From NCBI GenBank assembly GCA_036583965.1, contig JAZBQD010000030.1, positions 115,196,926 to 115,260,925 of the forward strand: DNA of 64,000 nucleotides. Reading direction: 5' to 3'. Of the stretch, positions 33,544 to 45,154 are shown piece by piece. The stretch is from Prunella strophiata. Taxonomy: Eukaryota; Chordata; Aves; Passeriformes; Prunellidae. Below the pieces are notes generated by a model. That model saw only the letters and a list, made by a program, of their open reading frames with translations. It was not told the origin of the DNA and did no database searches. The position numbers were made by a program, and so were the translations under genes. Position 1 is the stretch's first letter, and each line of letters opens with the position of its first letter.

Positions 33544-34736
33544 TCACTGGCACTGGTGGGCCAGGGCATGGGCCACCACATGGACCATCTCCTGCCAGGC
33601 AGCCTGGCAGGAGGGAGTGAACTCCTTGCCGAAGTGGGCGGCCAGGACCACGATCAGGATGTCACCCAGGAGCTGGCAGGGAGGGAGCAGAAGCTGGCCC
33701 CACACCCCTCCCCACGTCCCCTCTGCTCTCTGGGCAGTTCACAGCACAGCAGGGAGCAGCTCTGTCCTGGCCCCGAGCAGGGCACCGGGCTCCTGGCACG
33801 CCCCAGGACCCCTGGGTGTGCTGGATCCTCCCCCAGCACCTTCCTGTGCCCACTCTGCAGTGTCCTCCCTTGGCTTCTACTGAGTTTACCCCTTCCTTCT
33901 CCATCCCTCCTGCCCTGGCTGTCCCTGGGCTCAGAACCCAAAGTGGCTGTGCTTTTTTCCCTTCTGATTCAACCACTCCCTCAAAGCCAAGCCCAGCTCT
34001 TCCCTCTAAACCCCATCTCAGTTCCTTCCCTTCTGGCTGCTCCAGGATGTTTCTTCTGACCAGGACACATTGGTCTGTGCATTTCTGCCCATGCACCTCG
34101 CCTGCCTGGCTGCCTCCCCTCATAGATCCCAGCCCCAAAACTCCTCTCTGTTCCCCCCAAATATGACTCTCCTTTCCCCTCCACTGCCCCTACCCTCCAT
34201 GGGCTCTCAGGCAGCTCCAGGGTTTCTCCCGAGGCCTCAGTGACTGTCAGACCCCTCTGAGACCCCTGAAGCCCCTCCAGAGCCCAGCCCCTCTCCCCAG
34301 CCAAGGCTGGAGCTGAGCGTGGCTCACCCTGAAGCTCTCAGGGTCCACGTGCAGCTTCTCACAGTGGAGTTTGCTCAGCTGAGCAAAGCATTTCTTGATG
34401 CTGTCCAGGTTCTTGATGGCTTCCCCAAAGGAGGTCAGCACCTTCTTGCCATGGGCACGGGCCATGGGGGTGCCAGTGACAGCAGTGGGGCTGGACAGGT
34501 TCCCAAAGGAGGCAAAGAACCTCTGGGTTCAGGGGTAGATGATCAGCAGCCTGGGGACAGGTGGAGGGACACAAAGAGACACAGAGACATTGCTGTTCCA
34601 GTGGCTGGAGTGTTTCCCTCTGCAGGTGCACTGGCAGGTTCTGCAGCTGGACCTACCTGGCCAGGGCCTCGGCAGCATTGACCTTGCCCCAGAGGCTGGT
34701 GATGAGCTGCTTCTCCTCAGCTGTCCAGTGCACCAT
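33544..34736 (-). pseudogene. Beta-H (hatching-type) globin pseudogene
   Basis: The three-exon globin layout is kept: 34657-34736, 34328-34550 and 33544-33672, with consensus splice sites, a TATA box and a poly(A) signal at 33465-33470. It sits between rho and adult beta, the place of beta-H in chicken. Lesions: exon 1 is 80 nt instead of 92, a 12-bp in-frame loss that turns [15 protein letters not shown] into [11 protein letters not shown] in helix B. In exon 2 the Trp of the invariant YPWTQRF is TGA (plus strand tca 34529-34531), which stops the chain after about 32 codons. At the C-terminus ARKYH is replaced by AHQCQ. Exon 2 also shows non-conservative changes (LGNP to TGTP, SELH to SKLH). 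With several independent lesions it cannot make a working globin. The preserved splice sites suggest recent loss. Confidence 0.88.
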
Positions 34737-34810
34737 GGTGTTGGCAGAGGAGTTGCCCAAACTTCCCTGAATGATACCAAGGACGTGGCTCCCGAGGCTG
34801 CCCCAGGGAT

Positions 34811-34817
34811 TTTTATA
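34811..34817 (-). promoter_or_regulatory. TATA box of the beta-H pseudogene
   Basis: Minus-strand TATAAAA, 75-81 bp upstream of the ATG. It is the only canonical TATA in the cluster; the other three genes have GATAAAA. No CCAAT box is seen in the next 100 bp upstream. Confidence 0.65.
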
Positions 34818-35084
34818 CATGGCTTGGCCTAATGTCAGCCCACGGAGCCACTGCTCGGGGCTGCAGAGGCAGCAGGGCTGCACAAGGAAAGACAGTGGGT
34901 TTGAAAGCTGTCCAAGGGGGACAGAGGCCCTTTCCCCCTCTGCCTGTGCATGGACAAGCATCACCTCAGCCCCCAGCACAGCTGGAGCTGCTGGCCCACA
35001 GGGGTTCCAGGGGGACACAGGGTTGTGTCCCTGCTGGGGAACATCATCCCCTTCTGCCAAGTGAATCCTTCATGGTGCTTTGCA

Positions 35085-35285
35085 CATGGAATCATGGAAT
35101 CCCAGACCAGTCTGGGTTGAAAGGCACCTCAAAGCCCACCCAGTGCCACCCCTGCCATGGGCAGGGACACCTCCCACTGTGCCAGGCTGCTCCAGCCTGG
35201 CCTTGGACACTTTCAGGGCAGGCACAGCTGCCCTGGGCACCCAGAGCCTCTCAGCAGCTGCATCGGTGCCCCAGGGCACTCACCA
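35085..35285 (-). mobile_element. CR1 LINE 3' fragment
   Basis: Antisense: 'catggaatcccagaccagtc', 'tgggttgaaaggcacctcaa' and 'cactgtgccaggctgctcca'. Confidence 0.8.
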
Positions 35286-36019
35286 GCTGACATTAGCTAA
35301 AAACATGAGTTTAAACTCCCTGAGAAACAATTCCAAGGGCTTCTAAATTTGAAGATTATTGAGCCATGAGGAAATTTGAAGGAAGTCTGCTGTGCTGGGC
35401 TGGCCCAGAGGCTGTTTGCAGCAGTGGCCACTGGTGCACAGCACCATCAGTGACACAAGCTCCCAGTGAGGCACACACAGTCCCCAGGTGCCTGTGAGGA
35501 TGGCAGGGTGAGCCTGCTCAGGACTGCACCAGCTCTGAGCAGTCCTGGACCCTATGAGACCAGGCAAAACCCAAAGGCAAGGAGAGCCCAGACAGTCCCA
35601 GCCTTGGGCTCACCCTGGTGCTCCATTCAATTTTCAAAGAAAGAATTAATTTTCATTATGCTTGAAAATCCCCTGCTTTCTGTCTTGGAGGCAGCAGCCT
35701 GGCTGGGAGATTTGGGAGCTCAGGGATTGCCTGCTCAGGGAGCTCTCTGGGACACAGGCTGGGAGGGGAAATGTTCATCTCAATGTGCTGAGCAGGGGCA
35801 GTTTCTGCAGCTCTTTTTGAGTCTGCAGAGTCAAAGGGAGATCTCCTTCTCCCAGTGCAAGCCCAGCAACACCTGGCAGCTTATTCCCTGCTGTCCCCAG
35901 ACAGAACAGCAGGTCCTGCTCTTAGCCTGGGATGGATTTCACTATGCTCAGGACCCTTCCCTCCAGCATCCTTCTAGGGCTGTTCCCTTTGGTGTGGGTG
36001 GAAGATCTCTGAACTCCTG

Positions 36020-36130
36020 GAATCACAGGATCATGGAATGGTTAAGGTTGGAAGGGATCTTCAGGATATCTCATTCCACCCCCCCTGCCATGGGCAGGGA
36101 ACCTTCTACTGGACCAGGTCTTGGCCACAC
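36020..36130 (-). mobile_element. CR1 LINE 3' remnant
   Basis: Antisense: 'tggaatcacaggatcatgga', 'tggttaaggttggaagggat' and 'ccatgggcagggaaccttct'. This copy is closer to the general avian CR1 end than its neighbours. Confidence 0.8.
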
Positions 36131-36394
36131 ACTTATCCCCTTCCATGGACAAGAGCCTTCCCTTTAGAGACAAACCATCCCAACGAGGGCCAAGGCAGCT
36201 CCAGGGAGTCCCTCCTGCCCCAAGCAGAGTTTATGGTCCCTGATTGCAGCAGTGTCTCCGCCAAGCTTTACAGAGCCCTTATCAGCAGCAGTGGCATCTG
36301 TGCCCAGGCTCTGCTCTGGAGCCAGGCCAGCCAGAGAGTGCAGGGCCTTGTGTCTTAAGCCAGCAGGTCCTGAGGGTGTCTTTGTTCCTATTTT

Positions 36395-36545
36395 AAAATC
36401 ACAGAAGGTTTGCATTGGGAGGGACCTCAAATCCCACCCATTGCCACCCCTGCCATGGCAGGGACACCTTCCCCTGTGCCAGGCTGCTCCCAGCCCCAGT
36501 GTCCAGCCTGGCCTTGGGCACTGCCAGGGATCCAGGGGCATCCTG
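36395..36545 (-). mobile_element. CR1 LINE 3' fragment
   Basis: Antisense: 'aaatcacagaaggtttgcat', 'tgggagggacctcaaatccc' and 'ccttgggcactgccagggat', cut off abruptly at 'ccaggggcatcc'. Confidence 0.8.
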
Positions 36546-36911
36546 CATCCAGGGCTCTCCTGTACTCTCCTGCCCTGTTTTTGGGTCAGGTGGGCTGATG
36601 GCAGCTGTGACTTTGATCTGTCACTCCAGAGAGGGACAGCTGTCACTGGGAGAGTGGGACACACTGGCTCTGTGACACAGGCACCACACCCTTGTCACTG
36701 TCCCTAGCCCTGAACAGGAGTGTCCAGGTGCTGGTCAGAGAGCAGGACGTGCTCCACATCACCCCTGGGACGTATCCAGAGGAGAGGAGCAGAATGATCA
36801 CAATGAGATCATTCATTTAGATGGAAAGTCCCTGATGAGATCCCTGGCCACTGCACAGGGGGCTGGTGTGGGACCCAGCCCTGGACCCCCCAGGCCTGGG
36901 GTGCTGCTGGC

Positions 36912-36985
36912 TGCACCATCCAGCTCTGTGTGCCACCATGCAGCTCTGTGTGCCACCATGCAGCTCTGTGTGCCACCCACCATCC
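36912..36985. repeat. Short 20-bp tandem repeat
   Basis: Three copies of cagctctgtgtgccaccatg, the last one altered to 'ccacccaccatc'. Confidence 0.8.
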
Positions 36986-37744
36986 AGTGCTGTGTGCTGG
37001 AAAGTTCCAAAGCTCTGAAGTGGAACAGGACGTGGAGCATGGTCCCACCTCCTGCCATCCTGCTGAAATGCCCCTTTGCTGGGTGAAAGGAGAAGCTGTG
37101 CTGCAGGGAAGCTGCATTCAGATTTTGGGCTTTTCCCCTAATTCTTTTCCCCCAGCCCCTCAGTGCTGCTGGCAGGACTGGACCTTGGCCTGCCTGTCTG
37201 TGCAGGATAGAGGGGTGAAATGCAAATCCCTGCTCTATCAGGAGAAAGGCAGAATATTTATTCCTAAATCATGCAAAACAAGTGTTTCATCATTCTGAGA
37301 CACCAACATGTCTCTCCTTGTTGCTTTTTAGGCTGTTACTGGAAAAAACTGAGATGCTTACATAGAATCTTTAAATTCTAATGAAAATATGTGCTTCCAT
37401 TAAGCCAAAATGAGTAAAAAAAGGCTCTAACCCATCCTGTGTGAAAGCTGCCCTCATCCCCTGCTCTTGGGACCTTACACATTTCAGATACCAAACTCTG
37501 ACCAAGATGCACCAGTTTTCATCACTGATGCAGAAAGTGCTTTTGATCAACTTAATGTATCAGTAGGAAACAATGGAGGGGTAAATTCTGCCCAGTCAGT
37601 GAATCTCTGCAAATTTATATCCTTGCAAATATCCCAGGAGGAGAGGCCCAGGGCCCACAGGCAGCCACAGAGACACAGAACACAAAGAATTCCATAAAAC
37701 GAGGTTTTTATTGCCCGTTACAGACACAGGTGCCTCCCGAGGCC

Positions 37745-38899
37745 TCAGTGGTACTTGCGGGCCAGGGCGTGGGCCACCACCCCGACCAGCTTCTGCCACG
37801 TGGCCTGGCACGCAGGGGTGAAGTCCTTGCCGAAGTGGGCGGCCAGGACGATGACCAGGATGTCACCCAGGAGCTGCAGAGGGGAAGGCAAGAGGGAAAT
37901 CAGGTCAGCAGAGTGCTGGGCACCCCTCGCCCTGCACAGCACCCCGGGACCAGGCACCCCAGCTCCCCAGGGGGTGCTGGGCTGTGGCCCAGGGAAGGTC
38001 TGCCAGCTGCAGGACAGGAGCCCTGTGCTGGCCCTGGGCATGAGTGCCCACCTGCTCCATCTCTGCTTCCTCTCACATTCTCCACCCACTAGAGATTTTT
38101 CTGCCTTTCTTTTTTCTCCTGTGAAACCTCACACCTACTTCAGCTGAGGGTCAGTGTGAGGTCCACCTTCTACATCCCCAAAGCCAGGCTTAAACAGAGG
38201 CTGAAGCAGAAGCCAACATCCTGCTCCTTTTCTCCAGCCATGCCTGCACAAGCCCCCAGAGTTTTAGAGAATCTCCCAGTGTTTGTCACCAAATTTGTCC
38301 TTGCAGCCCAGAGCCTTTTTTATAGTGTATTACCCTGCACTATTGAATTCCCAACCTTGCCCTGTCCCCCAGCTCCCACTCCAGTCAGCCACGTCCTGTT
38401 TGGTAACTAAAATAAAAGTTACTGATGCCTATTGGAAATCCCCCAGGCACTGAGATGCTCTGGGGAAGGAGGGACAGAGGGTAAAGCTCCAAGGACAGCT
38501 CACCCTGAAGTTCTCGGGGTCCACGTGCAGCTTGTCACAGTGCAGCTCAGACAGCTTGGAGTAGGTGCTCTTGAGGTTGTCCAGGTTCCTGATGGCCTCC
38601 CCAAAGGAGGTGAGCACCTTCTTGCCGTGGGCACGCACTCTGGGGTTGCCGATGATGGCCGTGGGGCTGGACAGGTTCCCGAAGTCAGAGAAGAACCTCT
38701 GGGTCCAGGGGTAGACGATCAGCAGCCTGGGGAGAGACACGGGCACTCAGAGCTGCCTGCTGCAGCGGGTGCCCCTGCAGGGCAGGGCACTGCTGGGCTG
38801 CACCCACCTGGCCAGGGCCTCGGCGCCGCATTGCTCCACGCTGACCTTGCCCCACACGCTGGTGATGAGCTGCTTCTCCTCGGCTGACCAGTGCACCAT
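37745..38899 (-). CDS. HBBR: Embryonic beta-type globin in the rho position (first gene of the cluster)
   Basis: Exons 38808-38899, 38504-38726 and 37745-37873 (92, 223 and 129 nt) give 147 codons and TGA. The poly(A) signal is at 37707-37712. The protein opens [20 protein letters not shown] as in avian embryonic chains, and both haem histidines are present (AHGKKV, LHCDKLH). Exon 3 reads [20 protein letters not shown] and ends in [13 protein letters not shown], with Lys82 (NLDNLKSTY) and Arg143-Lys144 kept. It is the gene nearest the upstream control region, as rho is in chicken, and should be expressed early in primitive red cells. From the middle of exon 2 to the promoter it is identical to the epsilon-position gene, evidence of recent gene conversion. 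Which of the two is the sequence orthologue of chicken rho cannot be settled from exon 1-2. Confidence 0.94.
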
Positions 38900-38950
38900 G
38901 GTGGCTGCAGGAGGGCACAGAGCTGAGCTGAGCCCAGGCCCTGGGCCGGG

Positions 38951-39012
38951 TTTTATCCCCTGGGCCAGCCCCTGCAGCCCGGCCCCTGCAGCGGGGCCAT
39001 TGGCTGGGGTGG
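38951..39012 (-). promoter_or_regulatory. HBBR: Rho-position globin promoter: GATAAAA, CCAAT and CACCC boxes
   Basis: On the minus strand GATAAAA is at 38957-38951, CCAAT at 39003-38999 (context cCCAATggc) and CCACCCC at about 39012-39006. This is the standard order of avian embryonic beta promoters and serves as the reference for the truncated epsilon-position promoter. Confidence 0.8.
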
Positions 39013-39224
39013 CTGGGGGTCCCTGCTGGGGGTCCCCATGCCGTGGTCACTCTGCAGTGAGGTGTGGTCATCAAGGAAAGCCCTGTGAGTCCCTTAACAG
39101 GCCAGCCCAGGACACAGGACCCTCTTATCTCCCTCTCCTTCAGTCCTGGCTGTCTGTTCACCACAGGCATGGATATTCCACCCATCCCTGAACAGGCACA
39201 GACCCCTCAGAGGGGTGCTTTAGA

Positions 39225-39365
39225 ATCATGGAATTGTCTGGGTTGGAAAGGACTTTAAAGCTCATCTTGTTCCACCCCCTGCCATGGACAGGTTGCCCAT
39301 TCCACTATCCCAGGTTGTTCCAAGCCCTGTCCAGCCTGGCCTTGGACACTTGCAGGGATGGTGTT
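39225..39365 (-). mobile_element. CR1 LINE 3' remnant
   Basis: Antisense: 'gaatcatggaattgtctggg', 'ttggaaaggactttaaagct' and 'gttccaccccctgccatgga'. This is the standard avian CR1 end. Confidence 0.85.
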
Positions 39366-39714
39366 GGTGAAGCAGAGGTCACCTCCTCAGCTCCAGGTTT
39401 CCAAGAATACCTGTGTGGGGTGCAGGGTGGGCTGCAGCTGTGAACAGGCTCCTCTGCTCTGCCCAAGTGTGCCCAGTGCAAGCCCTTCAGGGGTCTCTCC
39501 CTGCTGGGAATGAAAGACCTTGCACAAGGACAGCAGGACCCTGCCCTGTCACAGCCCCATCAGCAGCATCCTTTTCCATCAGGTCCAGGTCTGGCTACAG
39601 GCTTTTGTCTGACTGTGGCTGGCACCTGCACAGGTGTTTTCCTGGTTTCCAGGCCTCCAGTGAAGCTGTGCTCCTGTGCTCAGAAGGCCAAAGCCAGGAT
39701 GCTTGAGCTGTCAG

Positions 39715-39865
39715 GCATAGGGACACAACCACAGACATGGAATTGTTCCAGGCCAGGTGGATGGGGCTTGGAGCAACCTGCTCTGGTAGAATGTGTCCCT
39801 GCCCAGTGCAGGGAGCTGGAACTGGGTGATTATCCAACCCAAACCATTCCAGGGTGCTTTGAATC
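39715..39865 (+). mobile_element. CR1 LINE 3' remnant
   Basis: Sense: 'aattgttccaggccaggtgg', 'ggggcttggagcaacctgct' and 'cccaaaccattccagggtgc'. Followed closely by a second sense copy. Confidence 0.75.
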
Positions 39866-39959
39866 TGTGCCTTTGGGGCGGACTGTGGGCAGCTTCAGTC
39901 TCATCCAAACCTCTGAGGTCCTCCAGCTACAGACTGATACTGGTCCATTGATCTGGGAA

Positions 39960-40270
39960 GGCTGGAGAGGGACTTCTTACATGGGGAGGCAGAAATAGGA
40001 CAAGGGAGGGATGGCTCCCACTGCCAGAGGGCAGGCATGGATGGGAGATTGGGAATGAGGAATTGTTCCCTGGCAGGGTGGGCAGGCCCTGGCACAGGGT
40101 GCCCAGAGCAGCTGTGGCTGCCCCTGGATCCCTGGCAGTGCCCAAGGCCAGGCTGGACACTGGGGCTTGGAGCAGCCTGGCACAGTGGAAAGTGTCCCTG
40201 CCATGGCAGGGGTGGCACTGGTGAGGTTTGAGGTCCCTCCCAACCTAAACCAGTCTGGGATTGTGTGATC
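39960..40270 (+). mobile_element. CR1 LINE 3' fragment
   Basis: Sense: 'gatggctcccactgccagag', 'gaggaattgttccctggcag' and 'ccaacctaaaccagtctggg', ending 'attgtgtgatc'. Confidence 0.85.
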
Positions 40271-40433
40271 TCACTGGAGACACAGTGGCATGAGCCCATC
40301 ACCGTGATCCCCTTGGGGCATTCACATCTGCAGGCACATTTCTGCTCCTCAGCACAGGATTCTGTGAGACATTATTAATTTTTTCCATTTCTGGGCCGTG
40401 GGAGAGGCCCTTTAGCAGCCCCAGGCAGGCTCT

Positions 40434-40470
40434 GATAGCCCGGGCAGTGGGGCTGTGAGGGGCAGATAAA
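40434..40470. promoter_or_regulatory. GATA-motif pair, weak candidate locus control element
   Basis: GATAG at 40434-40438 and GATAAA at 40465-40470, with a 'ggggctgtgagg' (CACC-like complement) between them. A further GATAAT occurs at 40845-40850. This is about 1.5 kb upstream of the rho-position gene. It rests on motifs only. Confidence 0.25.
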
Positions 40471-41614
40471 GGTATCGGCACTGCCTGAGCTCTTCACCTG
40501 CACGGCAGACACACGACACACCCGTGCTTCTCAGGAGATCTGGGGACTCCAGAAGTTGCACAAATTCACCCTACAGATCTACAAGGGCTGTGATGGAATA
40601 CATGCAGCCCTAAATTCCCAGGCAGGCATTCCCATCCCCTGAGCCAGCAGCTGCTCGCCCAGCTGGGGATGACAATAAATGGCCTCAGTGGCCTCTGCAT
40701 TTATTACCTCTCTGCAGCCTGAATTCCCTGGCAGTGAAATTAAAACCCAGGCTGCATCTGGGGCTGTTCTTAGCAATGCACTCGCCTCGTCTCTGGTAGG
40801 AGATTCATTTTCAGCTCCGCAAGGCCGAGCTTTAAAAGGGAAAAGATAATGATGCTTTTTTTTCTGCTGCATCTGAACCAGCAGCAGGGAAACGCTCAGG
40901 GAGGGGCAGCAGGAGGGTGAGCCTGGGACAGGCAGGACAACATCAAACACAGGCTGGAGGAGAGCGTTAACTGCAGCATTAATATTATTTTTAAAATGTG
41001 GTTAATAAATGCTGGGGTTTGGGAGCCTGTTGAAACAGGCAGAGCCATGGCTTGTGGTGAGAAGCCTGCAGGCCTAGACCCATGCTGTGACCCATCAGGG
41101 CCTGGTTTTACTGGTGTGGGAGCAGGATGACTTTTCATGGGTGGTTAATGACGGCCATAAAGAGCTGAGGGAGAAGGGGGAAGGCAGAGGAAACAGGAGG
41201 AAGAGAGGCAGCAGTAATTTCCATTCAGACAGACCCACTCCATGCTGCTCTCCTGTACTGATCCCTCTAATGGTTGCTTTTATCCCCACAGCAGCTCTTT
41301 AACCTCTAAATCCTTTCAGATGGGCAAACAGCAAAGGAATAACAGCAGGTGAATCAGCCACTTAATCGGATTAGGGTCCTGTCCCTGTGCCTGGGGACTG
41401 TCTGTCTGGCAATGGCCTTTTGCAGCCACTCTGGAAATGGCACATCAGCTCCAGCCCATCCTGCCCCACAGGCCCCACTGACCCATCTGGCTGTGGCCAG
41501 TCTGGACCAGCTTGGAGGGCAGAGGTGATTTCCCAGCACACTGCTGCTGCAGGCACCCACTAAGGGGTGGCTTCAGGATGGAGCCTGGGGCAGCAGGGGA
41601 CATCAGAAACCCCT

Positions 41615-41770
41615 GGAAAACTGGAGAGGGACTGGGGACAAGGATGGAGGGACAGGACCCAGGGAATGGCTCCCAGTGCCAGAGGGCAGGGCTGGGTGGG
41701 AGACTGGGAATGAGGAATTGTTCCCTGGCAGGGTGGGCAGGCCCTGGCACAGGGTGCCCAGAGCAGCAGA
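41615..41770 (+). mobile_element. CR1 LINE internal fragment
   Basis: Sense: 'gagagggactggggacaagg', 'ggcagggctgggtgggagac' and 'gccctggcacagggtgccca'. It lacks the final 3' part. Confidence 0.8.
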
Positions 41771-42334
41771 GCAAAGCCAGGTGCTCCCAGGCTTTATGGA
41801 AAGGGGCAGAGCAGCTGCTCTAAGCCCCTGCAGGACGGGGTCAGTGATGAACCCAAGGAAATGCAGAACGAGTGTGTCTGAATCACCACAATTTGTTCAA
41901 CTCCCCCTGGCTAGGACTGGTTGTTGCCTGAACATGGTGGAAAAGAATTTCGGGAAATGCAGCTTTTTTCCTTAGAAGGGACAGGGATACTGGGAGACAT
42001 CACAGGCAGCAGAGGTGTGGGGGCACCACAGGGGAGACTCCAGGCAGGCTGGAATTGTAGAGCAGAGCTGGGTGCCATCCCCACCAGGAGACGTGTTTCC
42101 TTCAGCCCAAGACACTCTGCTCTCAGCACAAAGACATTCCTGTTTGTTTCTCTTCTCTAACAACGAGGGGAAATGCAGTGGAGGGTAAACGAATTCCTCT
42201 CTGCCCCTAACAAAGTCCTCTCATTTCAGGATCCAGATTTAACCCTTGGTATCTTTTAGGTCTGACTCCAAGAGGTGTGGAGCACCCCTTGCTCTGACTG
42301 CTCCAGCTGGACCTTCATGCCATGTAATCATAGA

Positions 42335-42560
42335 AACATAGACTATCCTGAGCTGAAAGGGACAGAATCCCAAATCCCAGGGGCTGGCAGAGCCCTGCCA
42401 GCCCATGCAGTGCCAGCTGTGCCCCATGCACACCTTGTCCCCAGCCCAGAGCACTCAGTGCCACCTCCAGGGGACACCTGCAGGGATGGGCACTGCAAAG
42501 CTCCCTGGGCAGCACCTGCCAAGGCCTGAGCAGCCTTTCCATGGGCAAATTCCTGCTGAA
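42335..42560 (-). mobile_element. CR1 LINE fragment
   Basis: Antisense: 'cagccctgccagcccatgca', 'cactcagtgccacctccagg' and 'gcctgagcagcctttccatg'. Confidence 0.8.
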
Positions 42561-43259
42561 AAAGGACCTACAAGGACCATTGAGTCCAGCTTCTGGCCCT
42601 GCACAGGACCACCCCAGGAATCCCAACACGTGCCTCACTTCTAATACAAGCATGTTTTAATTGACTTGGAGCCTTTCACAGCATCGCTTTAATTTTATAG
42701 TAAATCTCTGTGTTGTTTAAACAGTTTCCTTTATTACTGTTTTCTCCTTTAGAGCCGAGGTGATTGCCAGCATTCTTGTTTTGATATTGAACTGTAAGGC
42801 CACACTTGAGATCTGACCCCTGTGGACAACCTTGCCCCACCATGTCCCACCCCCCATGTGAGAAACGCTTTTCACTTCCAAAAATTTAATGATTTATTAA
42901 AACCTTATCAAACTACACAGAAGAAGTTAATTAAAGAAATAATACTGTGCTGGTGCAAAGATTCTGTGTCACCATGTACTCCATCTACAAATTGCTGTTC
43001 TGTCTTTTATACCTCTCATCCCCCTCCCAAAGTCTCGTCCATCGTCTCCTGCTTCTCTCCCAGTGCTGGGATCAACTTCTCCACAGCTTGGTTTTGGATG
43101 TCATGAGCTGCTGCCAGAGTATAACGGCCAACCCTGCCCAAATGCCCCGACTTGTGACGGCCATGCGGTGATAAACAGTGCAAGGGGAGGGGAACAGAAC
43201 TGTACATCTCAAAACTGCTCTTACACAGACTTAATATTCACGCCCTTAACTGTGGATAG

Positions 43260-43759
43260 NNNNNNNNNNNNNNNNNNNNNNNNNNNNNNNNNNNNNNNNN
43301 NNNNNNNNNNNNNNNNNNNNNNNNNNNNNNNNNNNNNNNNNNNNNNNNNNNNNNNNNNNNNNNNNNNNNNNNNNNNNNNNNNNNNNNNNNNNNNNNNNNN
43401 NNNNNNNNNNNNNNNNNNNNNNNNNNNNNNNNNNNNNNNNNNNNNNNNNNNNNNNNNNNNNNNNNNNNNNNNNNNNNNNNNNNNNNNNNNNNNNNNNNNN
43501 NNNNNNNNNNNNNNNNNNNNNNNNNNNNNNNNNNNNNNNNNNNNNNNNNNNNNNNNNNNNNNNNNNNNNNNNNNNNNNNNNNNNNNNNNNNNNNNNNNNN
43601 NNNNNNNNNNNNNNNNNNNNNNNNNNNNNNNNNNNNNNNNNNNNNNNNNNNNNNNNNNNNNNNNNNNNNNNNNNNNNNNNNNNNNNNNNNNNNNNNNNNN
43701 NNNNNNNNNNNNNNNNNNNNNNNNNNNNNNNNNNNNNNNNNNNNNNNNNNNNNNNNNNN
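43260..43759. other. Assembly gap, 500 N
   Basis: Exactly 500 N. It interrupts the interval where the globin insulator and locus control region would be expected, so absence of such elements in the visible sequence is weak evidence. Confidence 0.99.
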
Positions 43760-43915
43760 ATGGACAAGCCCCATCCCTGGGAGTCTTCCAGGCCAGGCTG
43801 GACAGGGCTGGGAGCAGCCTGGGACAGTGGAAGGTGTCCATGCCCATGCAGGGCTGGAACTGGATGAGCTTTAATGTCCCTCCCATCCAAACTCTCCTTT
43901 GATTCTATGATTTCT
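43760..43915 (+). mobile_element. CR1 LINE 3' fragment, cut by the gap
   Basis: Sense: 'cttccaggccaggctggaca', 'agcctgggacagtggaaggt' and 'ttgattctatgatttctgct'. Its left part is probably inside the gap. Confidence 0.8.
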
Positions 43916-44729
43916 GCTTTTCAACAAATGTTGTCTGGGTAAACTTCAAGTCAACCAAGTGTCTGATGACACTAAATGGCTCCAGGACCAGCTGTAAAAA
44001 TCTGCAGAAGTCCCTGGTGCAGAAGCCTGGGCAGGAAGGAGTAAAAGTATTGCTGTGCCTCAAATTCCTGATGTCCACTGGAGCAAGCAAGTTAAACCAG
44101 GATTAGAGCAGGATGTGTCCGGGAAGGGGCAGTGCCCTCCTGGGGCAGCACCGTTTTGGGGCCAACTTCCCTGTTCTGGTCCGTGGTGACCAAACAACAC
44201 AAAGGACAGCTCCAGGGCAGCACTGGGGTCAGGAGTGGGCATGCACTGCTGACTGAGAGCAGATCCAGCAGACAGGGATCTACCAAGAGACCCCCAGAGC
44301 CCCTGGAGCCATTTCCAGAAAGGCCCAGAAGAACAGACTGCACAGTGCTCACATGAAGAGCAGGCAGCCCCATGCCAGGGTGGGGAACCTTACCTACAGA
44401 ATGTGCCCCCAAACCCGGGCAGTGCCCCAGGACCACCCTGACTGGATCAGTGCTGGAGCCAGGACAGGGATCTCCTTTCCTGTCCAATCTCTCTTTCACA
44501 CTCTCCTGCCTCCCTCTTTCATTTCACTCTTTTATTCCTCTCACTAGTTACAACATAGGGGTAAAACATGCGTTGATTTCCACACTCAGTGTGGAGTTGG
44601 CCAATAAAACCTAGTGAGCTTTGTTTTTAGGGACCCTTCTGGCTTTTGCCATTCCTTTGTGACCATGGGCACCCATGACTCTTGGGTGTTCCCTTCTACA
44701 CAAGAGTGGGACGTGACACCTGGCACGAC

Positions 44730-44852
44730 TGAGTCACCGAACAATAGAACAACAGATTTCAAAGAAAAAGCAGTTGAGATGAACACACAGAGAGGCACTG
44801 GGGAGAGCACAGTCAGATGGAAGATGACAGGCTGGTGGCTGACAATTATCTC
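44730..44852. promoter_or_regulatory. NF-E2-like and GATA motif pair
   Basis: TGAGTCA (NF-E2/AP-1 core) at 44730-44736 and TTATCT (GATA core) at 44847-44852. Such pairs mark erythroid hypersensitive sites, but two short motifs 115 bp apart are weak support. Confidence 0.25.
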
Positions 44853-45154
44853 TCAGGAACAAGCTGTCACTGCTCTGACAATGTTACAACACAGTTCAGT
44901 GATCAGCAGTTCCAAAAACAAACCAGATATTAGAAATTCCCTGGCAAGGAGCAGGAAACGTGGCCAGGACAGTGCAGGGCATCTGAAACTGAGCCACAGG
45001 TCTGAGCCTCGAGGGGCAAAACTCTTCTGCTGGAGGGAGCAGAGGTGGCAAAGGGTCCCAAGTGGGTGGGGGAGATCTGCTCAGAGACCTCTCCAGTGTG
45101 AAGGGGACAGAAGCACAAAGTTGATTTCTACCTGCCAGGAGGGGACAGGCTCTG

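Larger units (their letters stand above)
34860..37690. other. Interval between beta-H pseudogene and rho-position globin
   Basis: No exon is recognised. It contains three antisense CR1 fragments (listed) and a small 20-bp tandem repeat at 36912-36985. Confidence 0.6.

Noticed and set aside
43063..43902. Frames spanning the second gap
   Set aside because: They consist mostly of unknown residues, and the flanks have no homology other than CR1.
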